A program made the translations under genes and the position numbers. 64,000 nt of DNA, taken from the NCBI GenBank assembly GCA_963565915.1, contig OY751493.1:4712001-4776000 (forward strand), written 5' to 3'. Each line of letters begins with the position of its first letter. The stretch's first letter is position 1. The notes under the pieces were generated by a model. That model was not told the origin of the DNA, did no database searches, and saw only the letters and a list, made by a program, of their open reading frames with translations. This document shows, piece by piece, positions 54,711 through 64,000 of this stretch. This stretch comes from Entoloma clypeatum (Eukaryota > Basidiomycota > Agaricomycetes > Agaricales > Entolomataceae).

Positions 54711-57443
54711 ATGTCTACCTCTCGCTCCGCCCTCGACTCCATCGCCATCTTCGACGGCATCGACTACCAAAGTTGGGCCGAAAAAATGAAGTCGTACCTT
54801 CTCCATCAAGGAGTCTGGTGCCTCGTATCCGGCGACATTGAGCGCCCTGACATCAAGGACTTTACGGTCACAGTCTCCACCCCTGCCGCCGCCACCTCGA
54901 CATCTGCGACATCTGCGACTCAACCCCCAGTGGTCACTATTACTGTCGACCAACCTGTCTTCCACAAAGAAAGGAAGACCTGGATCAGAGACGACGACAT
55001 GGCCCTGGGTTCCATCCGCCTCAAAGTCTCCGAGGCTATTAGGAGGCACATCAAGGACGCCTCAACCTCAAAGGAAGCCTGGACGTTGTTGAAGGACGCG
55101 TATTTGAAGATCTCCCCCGCCACCATATTCGGCGACTTCAAGGCCGCTGCCTCTTTCAAGCTGTCGGGTCGCGACCCCGTACCGGAAATCGAGCGCCTTG
55201 GGTCACTCTTCGCTCGCCTCAGCGACGCGAAGTTCGTTGTGCCTGATCTGATGCAGGCTATGATCCTGGCAAGTGCCATTCCTGACGCTTGGTCGTCCCT
55301 CTCCACCGCCCTCTTCCAGGTCTACGATGCCGACAACTTCACATGGCAGGCCGTCACCAACAGCATCGTCTCGGAGTACAGGCGCAAGTATGCAATTGGG
55401 TCTACTCGGGCGTCCAACGAGCAGGCCCGGAAAATCTCCGGGACCAAGCGAAAGGGGCAAGACCCCAAATGGGAAAAGCAAACAGCACCGAGTACCTCGC
55501 GGAACAATGCTGACGAGCAGCCTAACTCAACCGACCCGAGTACCGCTTCTGAAAAGAAGAAGGGAAAGGGACGCTGGCGCAACCAGAAGAAGCGCGCCAA
55601 CAACGCAGAAAACGACTCCAACCAAGCTGAGGAAATGGTCGAGTTTATTGCACCAGCCATTGAGCAACCCCCTCGTCGTCCTGCTCCTTGTCCCCTTCCT
55701 CCTCATCAATGTGCCCCTTGCCCTCTCCCTCCTCATCATGCACCATCTTTCACCACTGTAACGGGCCGCGGGAAAACTATGAGTACCGCGCAGCCTGAAT
55801 CGGAGAAAATGCAGTCACTCCTGCAACGCATGAACCCGCCTCCTTCTCAGTACACCGGGCTTCCCTCTGGAAAGCCGTCTGTGTGGAAAAAGAACGAGAG
55901 GGTGCGAAAACTCGCCCGAGAAATCGGTGCTCAACCCTCTGGGTCAAACCTCCGTATCCTAGATACCATCATTCCTGACATCGACGAAAGGCCGGCTAAA
56001 CAGTGTCGCGTAGCCCCGTCGATAGAAGAATCGCTGAAAATGATGGACATTGACCAGAAATGGATGGGGCCGGATGTTTTTGAGGACGAAATAGAACTTG
56101 ACGGTTCGTCGAAACCTTTTCTCAAATCTTACCAAATGCGGAAAGCTAATTATGCCTCTCAACAGACATATAATATATTAGCTAGTACCACTACAGAGTG
56201 CGTAGATCACTTCAGCAGTGATCTACACAAAAAATATATTAAACATTTTGCCTCTTGTACACATTGTAAGGAGAAAGAACATGCGCAATGGATATTGGAC
56301 TCCGGCGCCTCGTTACACTTCACCTATGAGTTTAAGGACTTCGCATACTATAGACCTTTCACGGTCAAGCGATTCGTCCAAACTGCAGCTAAAGGGAAGA
56401 AACTGGAAATTCTCGGAGTTGGGGCCGTTCCAGTACGGCACACCCTAAATGGGGAAGTTAAAACCCATCTTCTCAGACCGGTGTTCTACATCCCGGACAT
56501 GGACACACGCCTATTGTCCGTAGGCGTCTTCCTTAACCATGGTTACAAAGTAGACGGGACTTGTGGAGAAATCAACATCTCCAAAGGGCTGAGCAAAATC
56601 CAGTTTTCGCCCCACATCCTTGGTCAAACCATTTACTGGTTAGACACTGAAATACGCTATGACCAGATCCATGTGATCTCAAGCAAAATCACTGTCGAAA
56701 CATGGCACAAGCGTCTTGGTCACCCAAATGATCAAGCACTCCGAAAGATTCCCACCAGTACCAAAGGGGTACCTGAAACACTAGTACGTGAGAAATCACA
56801 GGAAAGTTGCACAGGCTGCCTCAAAGGGAAAATGCCTAATCAGTCGTATCCCAATTCGATGACAAGGGCAACAAAAACCTTTGATCTGATCCATTCTGAT
56901 ATATCCACAGCATCATACCACAAATATAAATATTTCCTTACGTTTCTGGACGATTTTTCATCCCACATCTGGGTCGTCTTGCTTAGAAAGAAGTCTGATG
57001 CCGTCACGGCACTGAGACAATTTCTTGCGATGATCCAGAATCAGTTTGCTGCTACCCCTAAAAAGTGGCGAGTTGATGGAGGTGGAGAGTTCGACGAATA
57101 CAAGAATGTACTTGCTGGTCATGGAATTCTGATCAACATCACGCTCCCATATCAGCATCAGCAGAATGGTAGAGCAGAAAGGATCAATCAATCTCTATGG
57201 GAAAAATCTCAGGCCTTGCGCTTCGACGCGTGTTTACCACCTATGTGGTGGGAATTTTGTTTGGAACATGCAGCGTTCCTCTACAACAGAACCCCCATGC
57301 AGCGTCTTGAATGGAAAACCCCTTACTTCAGGGTGACTAATGAGATCCCCGACATGTCAAGTGTCAGAGTATTCGGATGCAGGCATATGTATATATCCCA
57401 AAAGAGAAACGGAAAAACTCCCTGGAATCCAGATCGCGATTGA
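54711..57443 (+). CDS. Gag-protease-integrase of copia element 2
   Basis: A frame of about 910 codons starting MSTSRSALDSIAIFDGIDYQ. The Gag domain (SWAEKMKSYLLHQGVWCLVS, KEAWTLLKDAY) is followed by a basic region (SGTKRKGQDPKWEKQ) without a CCHC knuckle. Then come the Cys pair HFASCTHCKEKE, the protease motif WILDSGASLHF, the GAG-pre-integrase zinc region (TWHKRLGHPNDQ, CTGCLKGKM) and the integrase catalytic core (IHSDIST, FLDDFSSHIW, RVDGGGEF, HQQNGRAERINQ). The frame ends at 57443, about 20 codons past the point (57379-57383) where homology moves to the next frame. Confidence 0.9.
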   Translation: MSTSRSALDSIAIFDGIDYQSWAEKMKSYLLHQGVWCLVSGDIERPDIKDFTVTVSTPAAATSTSATSATQPPVVTITVDQPVFHKERKTWIRDDDMALGSIRLKVSEAIRRHIKDASTSKEAWTLLKDAYLKISPATIFGDFKAAASFKLSGRDPVPEIERLGSLFARLSDAKFVVPDLMQAMILASAIPDAWSSLSTALFQVYDADNFTWQAVTNSIVSEYRRKYAIGSTRASNEQARKISGTKRKGQDPKWEKQTAPSTSRNNADEQPNSTDPSTASEKKKGKGRWRNQKKRANNAENDSNQAEEMVEFIAPAIEQPPRRPAPCPLPPHQCAPCPLPPHHAPSFTTVTGRGKTMSTAQPESEKMQSLLQRMNPPPSQYTGLPSGKPSVWKKNERVRKLAREIGAQPSGSNLRILDTIIPDIDERPAKQCRVAPSIEESLKMMDIDQKWMGPDVFEDEIELDGSSKPFLKSYQMRKANYASQQTYNILASTTTECVDHFSSDLHKKYIKHFASCTHCKEKEHAQWILDSGASLHFTYEFKDFAYYRPFTVKRFVQTAAKGKKLEILGVGAVPVRHTLNGEVKTHLLRPVFYIPDMDTRLLSVGVFLNHGYKVDGTCGEINISKGLSKIQFSPHILGQTIYWLDTEIRYDQIHVISSKITVETWHKRLGHPNDQALRKIPTSTKGVPETLVREKSQESCTGCLKGKMPNQSYPNSMTRATKTFDLIHSDISTASYHKYKYFLTFLDDFSSHIWVVLLRKKSDAVTALRQFLAMIQNQFAATPKKWRVDGGGEFDEYKNVLAGHGILINITLPYQHQQNGRAERINQSLWEKSQALRFDACLPPMWWEFCLEHAAFLYNRTPMQRLEWKTPYFRVTNEIPDMSSVRVFGCRHMYISQKRNGKTPWNPDRD

Positions 57444-59500
57444 TGATTTATCTTGGATCGAAACCAGGAGTCAAAGGATACCGTTTCATGGATCCTAAGA
57501 CCAATACAATTTTCATGGGTGGGAAAGCGATCTTTGATGAGAGCAAGTACCCTAGATGCCACATTGACCCCTTGCCAGAAAACCATCCAGAAATGGAAAA
57601 CCCAGAACCGGCTGATAAGTTTGAGGACCTCATCCCTGGAAACAATGACAATGACAGTCATTACGAAAAACCTCACGACCCTGTTCCCACTGGACAGGAT
57701 CACCCTGAATCAGACGATGATTTGCCGCGTAGCGAGCCCGATGACGAGCCACGAGTACCCACTCCAGAGCCCGAGCAAGTACCAGATCGACCAATCAGGG
57801 AACGACGAGTTCGGAGAATGCCAGACAGCATCTATGGGGAAGACACCCCTGCTTCTGATCTTGAAAAAATGGATCGAAGACGTAGATTAGGCGGCCAATC
57901 GGCATGGATGAATGATCTCCTAATGGAGGCAATCTCTATCAAAGTGGGCATCATCGAAATGTCACACAAAGACATATACTCTCTTCCAAATAAAGAAGAT
58001 TGGTATGCGGCAGAACAAAAAGAGCTAGACATGCTCAAAAGCCGCGGGGTGATCGCGGAGTTAGTACCCCTACCCACAGGGAGGAAAGCTCTAAAGAACA
58101 AATGGGTTTACAATGAAAAATCTGACGGGCGTCTGAAAGTGCGCCTTGTTGCAAAAGGCTTCTCGCAGGTAGAAGGGATTGACTTTGATCAGATCTTCTC
58201 ACCAGTAGTGAGGTACGAGACTGTCCAGTTGATTCTGGCATTGACAGCCCTTGAAGGGTGGTTCATGACACTCTTGGACGTCTCATCAGCCTTCCTCTAT
58301 GGAACACTCCGTGAGGTAATTTACATGCGACAGCCTGAGGGCTACATAGTAAAAGGGAAAGAACACCTCGTGTACCGACTATACAAAGCCCTATACGGAC
58401 TCAAGCAGGCCGCATTAGCCTGGTGGAGGGAACTCAATTCCTCCATGAAAAAGCTCGGTTTCGTCCGGCTTCACTCCGATGCGGGAGTTTTCATTCACAC
58501 AAGTACCGAAGGGGAAATCGTAATCGCCGTCATTTATGTCGATGACTCTGCTTTTCTCGGCACAAACCGGGAATACACGCTGGAAAAGAAGAAGGCCTTC
58601 ATGACAACATGGGAATGTAGGGACCTAGGTCACCTAGTACCTGATGGGGAACCAAAGGAATTTCTCTCAATCCAAATAAGGCAACATGGGAAGAGGATCT
58701 TCATTGATCAAGTACCTTACCTTGAGAAAATTCTCGCACGTATGGGGATGAGTGAATCCAATGCCACCCATACCCCACTCCCGACGGGCTACAAACCCAT
58801 GAAGTCTGAAGATGAACCCAATGCAGAACTCAGATCCAAGTACCAATCCGTCATCGGGTCACTATTGTACTTAATGATCAGGACAAGACCCGACATTTGT
58901 TTCGCCATGATCAAAATGTCCCAATTCTCCGCAAACCCTACCAAACGCCATTTAGAAGTGGCTAGGGATATTTGCAGGTATTTGAAGGCGACAAAAGATT
59001 ACGCGATCATGTATGATGGCGATTCTGAGAAAGGAATCTACGCATTTACAGACTCCGATTGGGCATCAGATGAAAACACCAGGAAATCCACTACTGGTTA
59101 CTTCATATCACTGGCGTCTGGAGCAGTAACATGGGTTTCGTCAGCGCAGAAAACCATTGCCCTCTCTTCCACAGAAGCAGAATACATGGCGCTATCAGAT
59201 TGCAGTCGCGCAGTGACATGGCTTAGAAGCATGCTTGCCGAACTTGGAATGCAGATCGGATCAATCCCGATCTATGGAGATAACAATGGCTCCGTCTTTA
59301 TCGCATCCAACCCTGTAACTGAAAAGCGGTCCAAGCACATCGACGTGCGATTTCACTTTGTCAGAGAAAAAATATCGGAAGGAATCATTACGGTCAAATT
59401 CATCGAAGGAGTGAATAACCCTGCAGACCTTTTAACTAAGAATCTGGGGAAGATCCTTTTCAACAAGTTTATCCCGTACTTTGGATTACTTAAAAACTAG
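57377..59500 (+). CDS. Reverse transcriptase-RNase H part of pol, copia element 2
   Basis: A 707-codon open frame overlapping the previous one, with no ATG requirement. It begins in the integrase C-terminus (AYVYIPKEKRKNSLESRSRL), continues with an acidic linker, reverse transcriptase (LKNKWVYNEKSDGRLKVRLV, FLYGTLREVIYMRQPEGY, VIYVDDSAFLG) and RNase H (YAFTDSDWASDENTRKSTTG, ALSSTEAEYMALSDCSRAV, FIEGVNNPADLLTKNL). All key motifs are intact. It would be translated only if the frame upstream were continuous. Confidence 0.92.
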   Translation: MQAYVYIPKEKRKNSLESRSRLMIYLGSKPGVKGYRFMDPKTNTIFMGGKAIFDESKYPRCHIDPLPENHPEMENPEPADKFEDLIPGNNDNDSHYEKPHDPVPTGQDHPESDDDLPRSEPDDEPRVPTPEPEQVPDRPIRERRVRRMPDSIYGEDTPASDLEKMDRRRRLGGQSAWMNDLLMEAISIKVGIIEMSHKDIYSLPNKEDWYAAEQKELDMLKSRGVIAELVPLPTGRKALKNKWVYNEKSDGRLKVRLVAKGFSQVEGIDFDQIFSPVVRYETVQLILALTALEGWFMTLLDVSSAFLYGTLREVIYMRQPEGYIVKGKEHLVYRLYKALYGLKQAALAWWRELNSSMKKLGFVRLHSDAGVFIHTSTEGEIVIAVIYVDDSAFLGTNREYTLEKKKAFMTTWECRDLGHLVPDGEPKEFLSIQIRQHGKRIFIDQVPYLEKILARMGMSESNATHTPLPTGYKPMKSEDEPNAELRSKYQSVIGSLLYLMIRTRPDICFAMIKMSQFSANPTKRHLEVARDICRYLKATKDYAIMYDGDSEKGIYAFTDSDWASDENTRKSTTGYFISLASGAVTWVSSAQKTIALSSTEAEYMALSDCSRAVTWLRSMLAELGMQIGSIPIYGDNNGSVFIASNPVTEKRSKHIDVRFHFVREKISEGIITVKFIEGVNNPADLLTKNLGKILFNKFIPYFGLLKN

Positions 59501-59564
59501 ACGAAGAGTACCTATATGGGAAAAAGTAAGATGTATTTAGAAGTATGTACTAAATATGGGGGGG

Positions 59565-59874
59565 TGTTGAAACTTTTCCATCACATAGATTAGATTAGAT
59601 TAGATTACATCACGTGACCTTTACACATCTTTGATTACATACTTGTTTGGTTGGTACAAACAGTAGTATGGTATATAAGACCAGGAAACTGTCAATATCA
59701 ACAGGTTGTCTCTTGACTCTTAACCAGCTCCATCGCTCTTACCAGCCTCAACCACTCTCACCAGCCTCACCCTTCCCAATCCAAGTAAGTGACTAGAACG
59801 GTTAAGTAGAGTACTTCCACTGTAGCTGTGTTGCTCAGTACATCTGCGGCTAGCGCCCAGGTGGAACTTCAACA
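59565..59874 (+). repeat. 3' LTR of element 2
   Basis: 310 bp, preceded by a G7 purine tract (59558-59564) and followed by AAGGT. Confidence 0.95.
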
Positions 59875-59879
59875 AAGGT

Positions 59880-60664
59880 GACTCAAGTATGAAATGTGCT
59901 ACTAACAGCAAAGGGAATCGCGATTGGGGTAGGTAGATTACTTACCCTGTATCTGCCAGATTCTGCAACAATGGAGATTGCCAAGGGGGTGTCGGAACGC
60001 GACTACAGCAACACACGTCGGACTTTTTTTTTCGGCCTTGCTAGACCCCCCCCCCCCCACCCCCTCCTTCCTAATATAGTATGTTATGCCCACAAACATA
60101 TATATTTCTGTGAAAAACATGAGATAAAATAAAGGAAATACGTGGCCCTCTTGCTCAATTACAAAATTGACGAGCGCCGGCGCGAGGCACCGCACCCATA
60201 CCTCTGCCCGCAGCCGCCGCAGCGGCTCTGAGTTCTTCTTCCCATGCGCCGAGAGGCTCAGGGCGCACAGCGCCTCTTGGAGGTCGGGCAGCGACAAGGG
60301 CGTGCAGGAGGGCAAGCACCGTTGATGTGTGTTTGAAGCCGCGGATGTACGCGCGGGCGGCGGAGAGCGTGGAGGTGGTCGGAGGTGGTCGGGGGCAGTG
60401 AGGGTGAGGGTGAGGGTGTCAACGGAGTTGGCAATGGGAACAGTGGGAACGGGAACGGGAATGACAAGGGAGCGCGGGCTGGATACGCAGTCCCGCAGCG
60501 TGCCAGCGTCTTGGTGTGGTTGTTGAGAAGGAGGAGAGCCCGGGAGGGCATCGAGGAAGGTCGAGACGGAGCCGCAGGCCTGCAGGGGGCCTTCGAACGC
60601 GAGGCTCAGGGTGCGGAGACGGGGGGAGATGCCAGAAAGAAACTCGTGTGTTGCTGGGCATCCT
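59880..60664 (-). other. Flank between elements 2 and 3; unresolved minus-strand coding stretch
   Basis: A minus-strand frame about 60696-60130 contains FLSGISPRLRTLSLAFEGPL and Leu/Pro-rich sequence suggestive of an LRR-type F-box protein, but the repeats shift frame and no start or F-box is visible. A GTAAGTAATC donor near 59943 may end the lost 5' exon of the membrane-protein gene. The assignment is weak. Confidence 0.25.
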
Positions 60665-61013
60665 TGTTGAACATATTGCCAGATATGTCGCACCATGTGC
60701 TTGTCACAGGAAGTGACTATAAGTCACTATTACCATATATGTGAGTTTATGGTACAACCACGGACGAATGACTTGTTTATGCATTGTTTGTACAATGGTC
60801 CGTGCGCATATTGGATTAGTATAAATACCCATGTATTTAGTACGATGAATCCTAACTTCTTGAACACCCCAGTTCTCTGAGTTAACTAACCAGCTAGTAT
60901 AGCTTCTAGATTCTCTATAGTTACTCTTAACCAGGTCAGTAGAGCTTCCACTATGCCTTCATACCGATACGTCTTGAGCGCCCTTTGGGCTGCCTACGTC
61001 GGGTATTTCATTA
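60665..61013 (+). repeat. 5' LTR of copia element 3 (end inferred)
   Basis: It starts TGTTGAACATATTGCC, has a TATAAATACC at about 60820, and is followed at 61014 by GGTTATGGGCCCCGG, the same primer-binding site as element 2. The 3' edge (TTTCATTA) departs from the usual TCAACA, so the boundary is placed by the binding site. The 3' LTR is outside the window. Confidence 0.65.
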
Positions 61014-61028
61014 GGTTATGGGCCCCGG
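61014..61028 (+). other. Primer-binding site of element 3
   Basis: GGTTATGGGCCCCGG, identical to that of element 2. Confidence 0.65.
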
Positions 61029-61359
61029 CCCTAGCGCCGCACGCTCTCAGTATCCTAGCATTTGCGCTACTATTGGCAGCATCCGCTTTGTATGCTGGCC
61101 TGGAGACTGGCTTCCTCAGCATCGAATACATCGAGCTCAATGGTTCCCTCAACGGTGAACCTCGAAGCATTCGAGGTATTGAATGTACCTTTCAATGGGC
61201 CATTCTTGATCGATTGCTTGAGAGAATCCCTGTCACAATGATCGTATCACGAGAGCAAGTCCATATGGTGCCAACGGCACAGGGCTCAGTCCCTTCAGGT
61301 CTTGATGACAATGGACGCATCGTTGCTCGTTGCGGAGTGTGTCGACAACTCGTTGTTGA

Positions 61360-64000
61360 CAGTCAGCATTGCCCGAGGCATTGCATAGACAACACTACCT
61401 TGCCTACCTTAAGGCAGCTAAAGTGTGGAGGATCGTCACCGGCGACAAGAAGTTCCCGGCTGACCCCAAAGAGACAGATTTCCAAGACAAGTTAAACACT
61501 TGGCATGAACAGGACGATCAGGCCCAAGGCCTGATCCAGATGTCCATTTCGGACTCTCTCGTCCATCACATCAAGGGAGCTAAAACCTCCAAGGAGATGT
61601 GGGACCTGATCGCCACGAAACTGTCCACGGTCGGTCCGTCCACCGTCTTTGCTGATTTCCAGCAACTCCTCCGCACCTCTCTTTCTCCCGCCGATCCTTT
61701 ATCTGGCATCGATAAGATGCAGACCCTTTTCCAACGACTCGAGCATAACCATATAGACATCCCCAAGTTCGTCCAGATCATGATGATCCTGAATGGACTG
61801 CCTCAGGGCTACGATGGTCTTGTGCACAGCATCCTCTTTGATGCAGTACACTATGTGGCGCCTGGCGGCAATCAGTCCACGGTACTCGAGATCGGGAAAG
61901 TAATCGAGCAAGTACGCTCGGAATACTTCCGTAAAAACCCGCACGCTCCACAGTCCCAAGGAGGTGCTCACGCGAATAAGATTTCTGCGGTAAAACGCGC
62001 TCGGCCCAACCCCCCGAAGTACCAGCCTCGCACTGGACCCTCTCAGGGATCTTCGGAAGGACCGGCTGCTAACCAGCAGCATTCGCATCAGCACTCCAAG
62101 CCCTGGAAAGGCAAGGGACGTGGGACTTCCGCTGGGAAGACCAAGGGCAAAGGACCCTGGAAAGGTAAAGAGAAGGCGCACTTTGCCTCCTCTGCCATGG
62201 ATAGCGCCCCTGATGGGCAGCTTCCAATCCAGACCTTACCCAACACGGTCATTTACGGAAATGGGTCCATCTTCACTCCGCACCCCTCATCATCCACCGA
62301 TTGGAGGATAAGGAACAACCAATCGCTTGCGATCGGTAATATTCCTGGCCCAGGCCCTTTCACGGACCTGGATGGAGCGCGCACACTAGCTAACAGCATT
62401 GGTGTCCCTCCAACAGCGCAGAATCTGACTCGCCTCGTCGATGTCCCCGCACTTCAGCGTAATGAAGCTGCGACGTCAAGGCCGCTTTCAGCGCCTCCGA
62501 CAATGGACCCCCGGAATCACCGCATTCCGGTTTTCGAAGAGACGCCGAGTAGAATCAGCTGGGCCGATGAGATGGATACAGAAGACATAGCCCCCACCAT
62601 AAGGGGCTATTACGATGAAGGATACGTCAACGACTATATGGAGTATGAAGTTTCCCGTGGTGATGGAAACAACGACGACATGGGGTACGTTTCACATTCA
62701 ACAGCACGTACAATGCAGTTAACAAATACTTCACAGAAGCCTCTTTGGAGACGAGTGAATGGACGGCGGTCCAATGTATTTATATCACCTGCTGTACACG
62801 CGCTTATAGCGCAAATAAATTCTCATTATGCGAATTGTGCTGAATGTAAGAAACAGAATCAATCCAATTGGATTCTTGATTCAGGTGCATCGTTGCACTT
62901 TACCTATGACATCAATGATTTCATTGAGTATACCCCATTAAAAGATCGTCAATCTGTGCAAATTGCGCAGAAAGGTCACACTATTCAGATCCTTGGACAA
63001 GGAACGGTGTTGATTAATCACACCATCAAGAAAAACGGGCGAGAACAAAATAAAATAACTCGTCTATCACCCGTTTATTATATACCAGATTTAGACGTTC
63101 GTCTTTTATCTGTAGGCGAGATCCTTAAACAAGGAAATGAAATTAGCGGACGATTTGGTTCGATCGCGCTAAAGACCAATTCAGGTCTTCCTTTGTTTAT
63201 GTGTTATCCTCATAAGGCAAATGAATCGATTTATTGGCTAAATGCCACGATCATTAAAGAGGAACGAATACACTTGGTTAGTCTTAGTGTCTCACAATCT
63301 GTTGATTATGACACCTGGCACAAGCGATTCGGACACCCTTCACATGAAGTACTACGACATGCTTCTAAACATGTCAAAGGTTTCAATGGAGTGGACAAAC
63401 CGTCCACTGAGCGACCCTGCAAAGGATGCGCTCTTGGAAAGATGCCTTCAAAATCTTTCCCACCATCTCAGACACGGGCTAAAGCACCTCTTGAGCTAAT
63501 CCATTCGGATTTAAAGCAATTCAAGAAGGCGACTTATAGCAAATATAATTATTATATCAGCTTTGTTGATGACTACACGTCACACGCCTGGATCTCTTTA
63601 TTGAGACTAAAATCCGATGCACACTCTGCACTTCGTGATTTTAATGCCATGGTTAAAAACCAATTCAATACGACAATTAAAACTTGGCGTTTTGATGGCG
63701 GCGGTGAGTTTGTCCCTTTCCAAGCAGATATGCGTGAGATGGGAATCCAGGGTGAAGTTACTGTGCCGCACCAACCACAACAAAATGGTCGCGCGGAACG
63801 CTTTAACAGAACTTTAATGGATAAAGCACTTGCTATGTTGCATGATGCTTGCCTACCCGAAACATGGATTCAATTTGCGGTAGAACATGCACTTCACTTG
63901 TATAACCGAACTCCATTGAAAAGACATGGATGGCTTACTCCATATGAGTCCCTTAAAAAGGAAAAGCCTGATGTGTCAAACCTACACGTTTTTGGATGTG
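61360..64000 (+). CDS. Gag-pol polyprotein of copia element 3, running off the window
   Basis: A single frame stays open from 61360 to the last base (880 codons). It has a Gag domain (AYLKAAKVWRIVTGDKKFPA, KEMWDLIATKLSTVGPSTVF), a basic Gly/Lys-rich region without CCHC (KPWKGKGRGTSAGKTKGKG), Cys pair HYANCAECKKQ, protease motif WILDSGASLHF, GAG-pre-integrase (TWHKRFGHPSHE, CKGCALGKM) and integrase core (IHSDLKQF, FVDDYTSHAW, FDGGGEF, HQPQQNGRAERFN). No ATG lies near the start of the open frame. The true N-terminus is either upstream in another frame (61030-61360) or lost. Reverse transcriptase should lie beyond the window. Confidence 0.88.

Larger units (their letters stand above)
54031..59879 (+). 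mobile_element. Ty1/copia LTR retrotransposon, element 2, with target duplication
   Basis: The body is 54036-59874 (5,839 bp) with duplication AAGGT at 54031-54035 and 59875-59879. The two 310-bp LTRs differ at about five positions by eye, so the insertion is recent. It holds gag-protease-integrase in one frame and reverse transcriptase-RNase H in a second, separated by what looks like a single missing base near 57382. It is otherwise free of stops. Confidence 0.96.

Noticed and set aside
60953..61495. A 180-codon frame with hydrophobic N-terminus (LSILAFALLLAASALYAG)
   Set aside because: It crosses the LTR end, primer site and leader of copia element 3 and then continues out of frame over gag. 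It is probably a chance frame, although it could hide a 5' part of gag.

Overview
The window is nuclear DNA of a filamentous basidiomycete, most likely a wood- or litter-decaying agaricomycete. The evidence is dense short GT-AG introns (about 40-90 nt), a family-6 cellobiohydrolase, three polyporopepsin-type aspartic protease genes, HNH, F-box and C2H2 families that are typical of agaricomycetes, and Ty1/copia retrotransposons. Exons were joined by eye from splice signals, reading phase and family conservation. Bases 1-45,200 are gene-bearing and 45,559-64,000 are dominated by retroelements.

Left part (1-22.3 kb): the 3' part of ATP23; a Kre9-like GPI-anchored wall protein; a 4.8-kb stretch without a convincing gene but with G-tracts and a short dispersed repeat; an HNH-nuclease-like gene; two tandem glutaredoxin genes with a shared CACGTG upstream motif; DPM3; a GH6 cellobiohydrolase whose cellulose-binding module looks broken; ubiquitin-eL40 (minus strand); and the 18-exon beta-COP gene. 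Most of these are housekeeping genes: ATP synthase assembly, ER glycosylation, COPI transport and ribosome supply.

Middle part (22.3-45.2 kb): a lineage-specific region of duplications. Two C2H2 zinc-finger loci (22.7-25.0 kb, and a degenerate copy at 33.3-34.3 kb) bracket a secreted PBP-domain protein and two tandem aspartic proteases. A third protease copy lies on the opposite strand at 41.6-43.4 kb between two protoglobin-like genes. Its frame and splicing are intact but both catalytic motifs are altered. An F-box gene, an intron-containing tRNA-Ala(AGC) and ribosomal protein uL1 lie between.

Right part (45.5-64 kb): copia element 1 (6.2 kb, degenerate, TSD TCATA), copia element 2 (5.8 kb, young, TSD AAGGT, 310-bp LTRs with about five differences), and the 5' LTR plus gag-pol of element 3, which runs off the end. 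Between elements 1 and 2 is a small membrane-protein gene. One of its introns holds a ~1.36-kb tRNA-headed, poly(A)-tailed element with a 10-12-bp target duplication. Removing that element leaves a normal 58-nt intron. I regard it as the strongest candidate for an undescribed mobile element here. No CRISPR array, rRNA or bacterial-type operon was seen.
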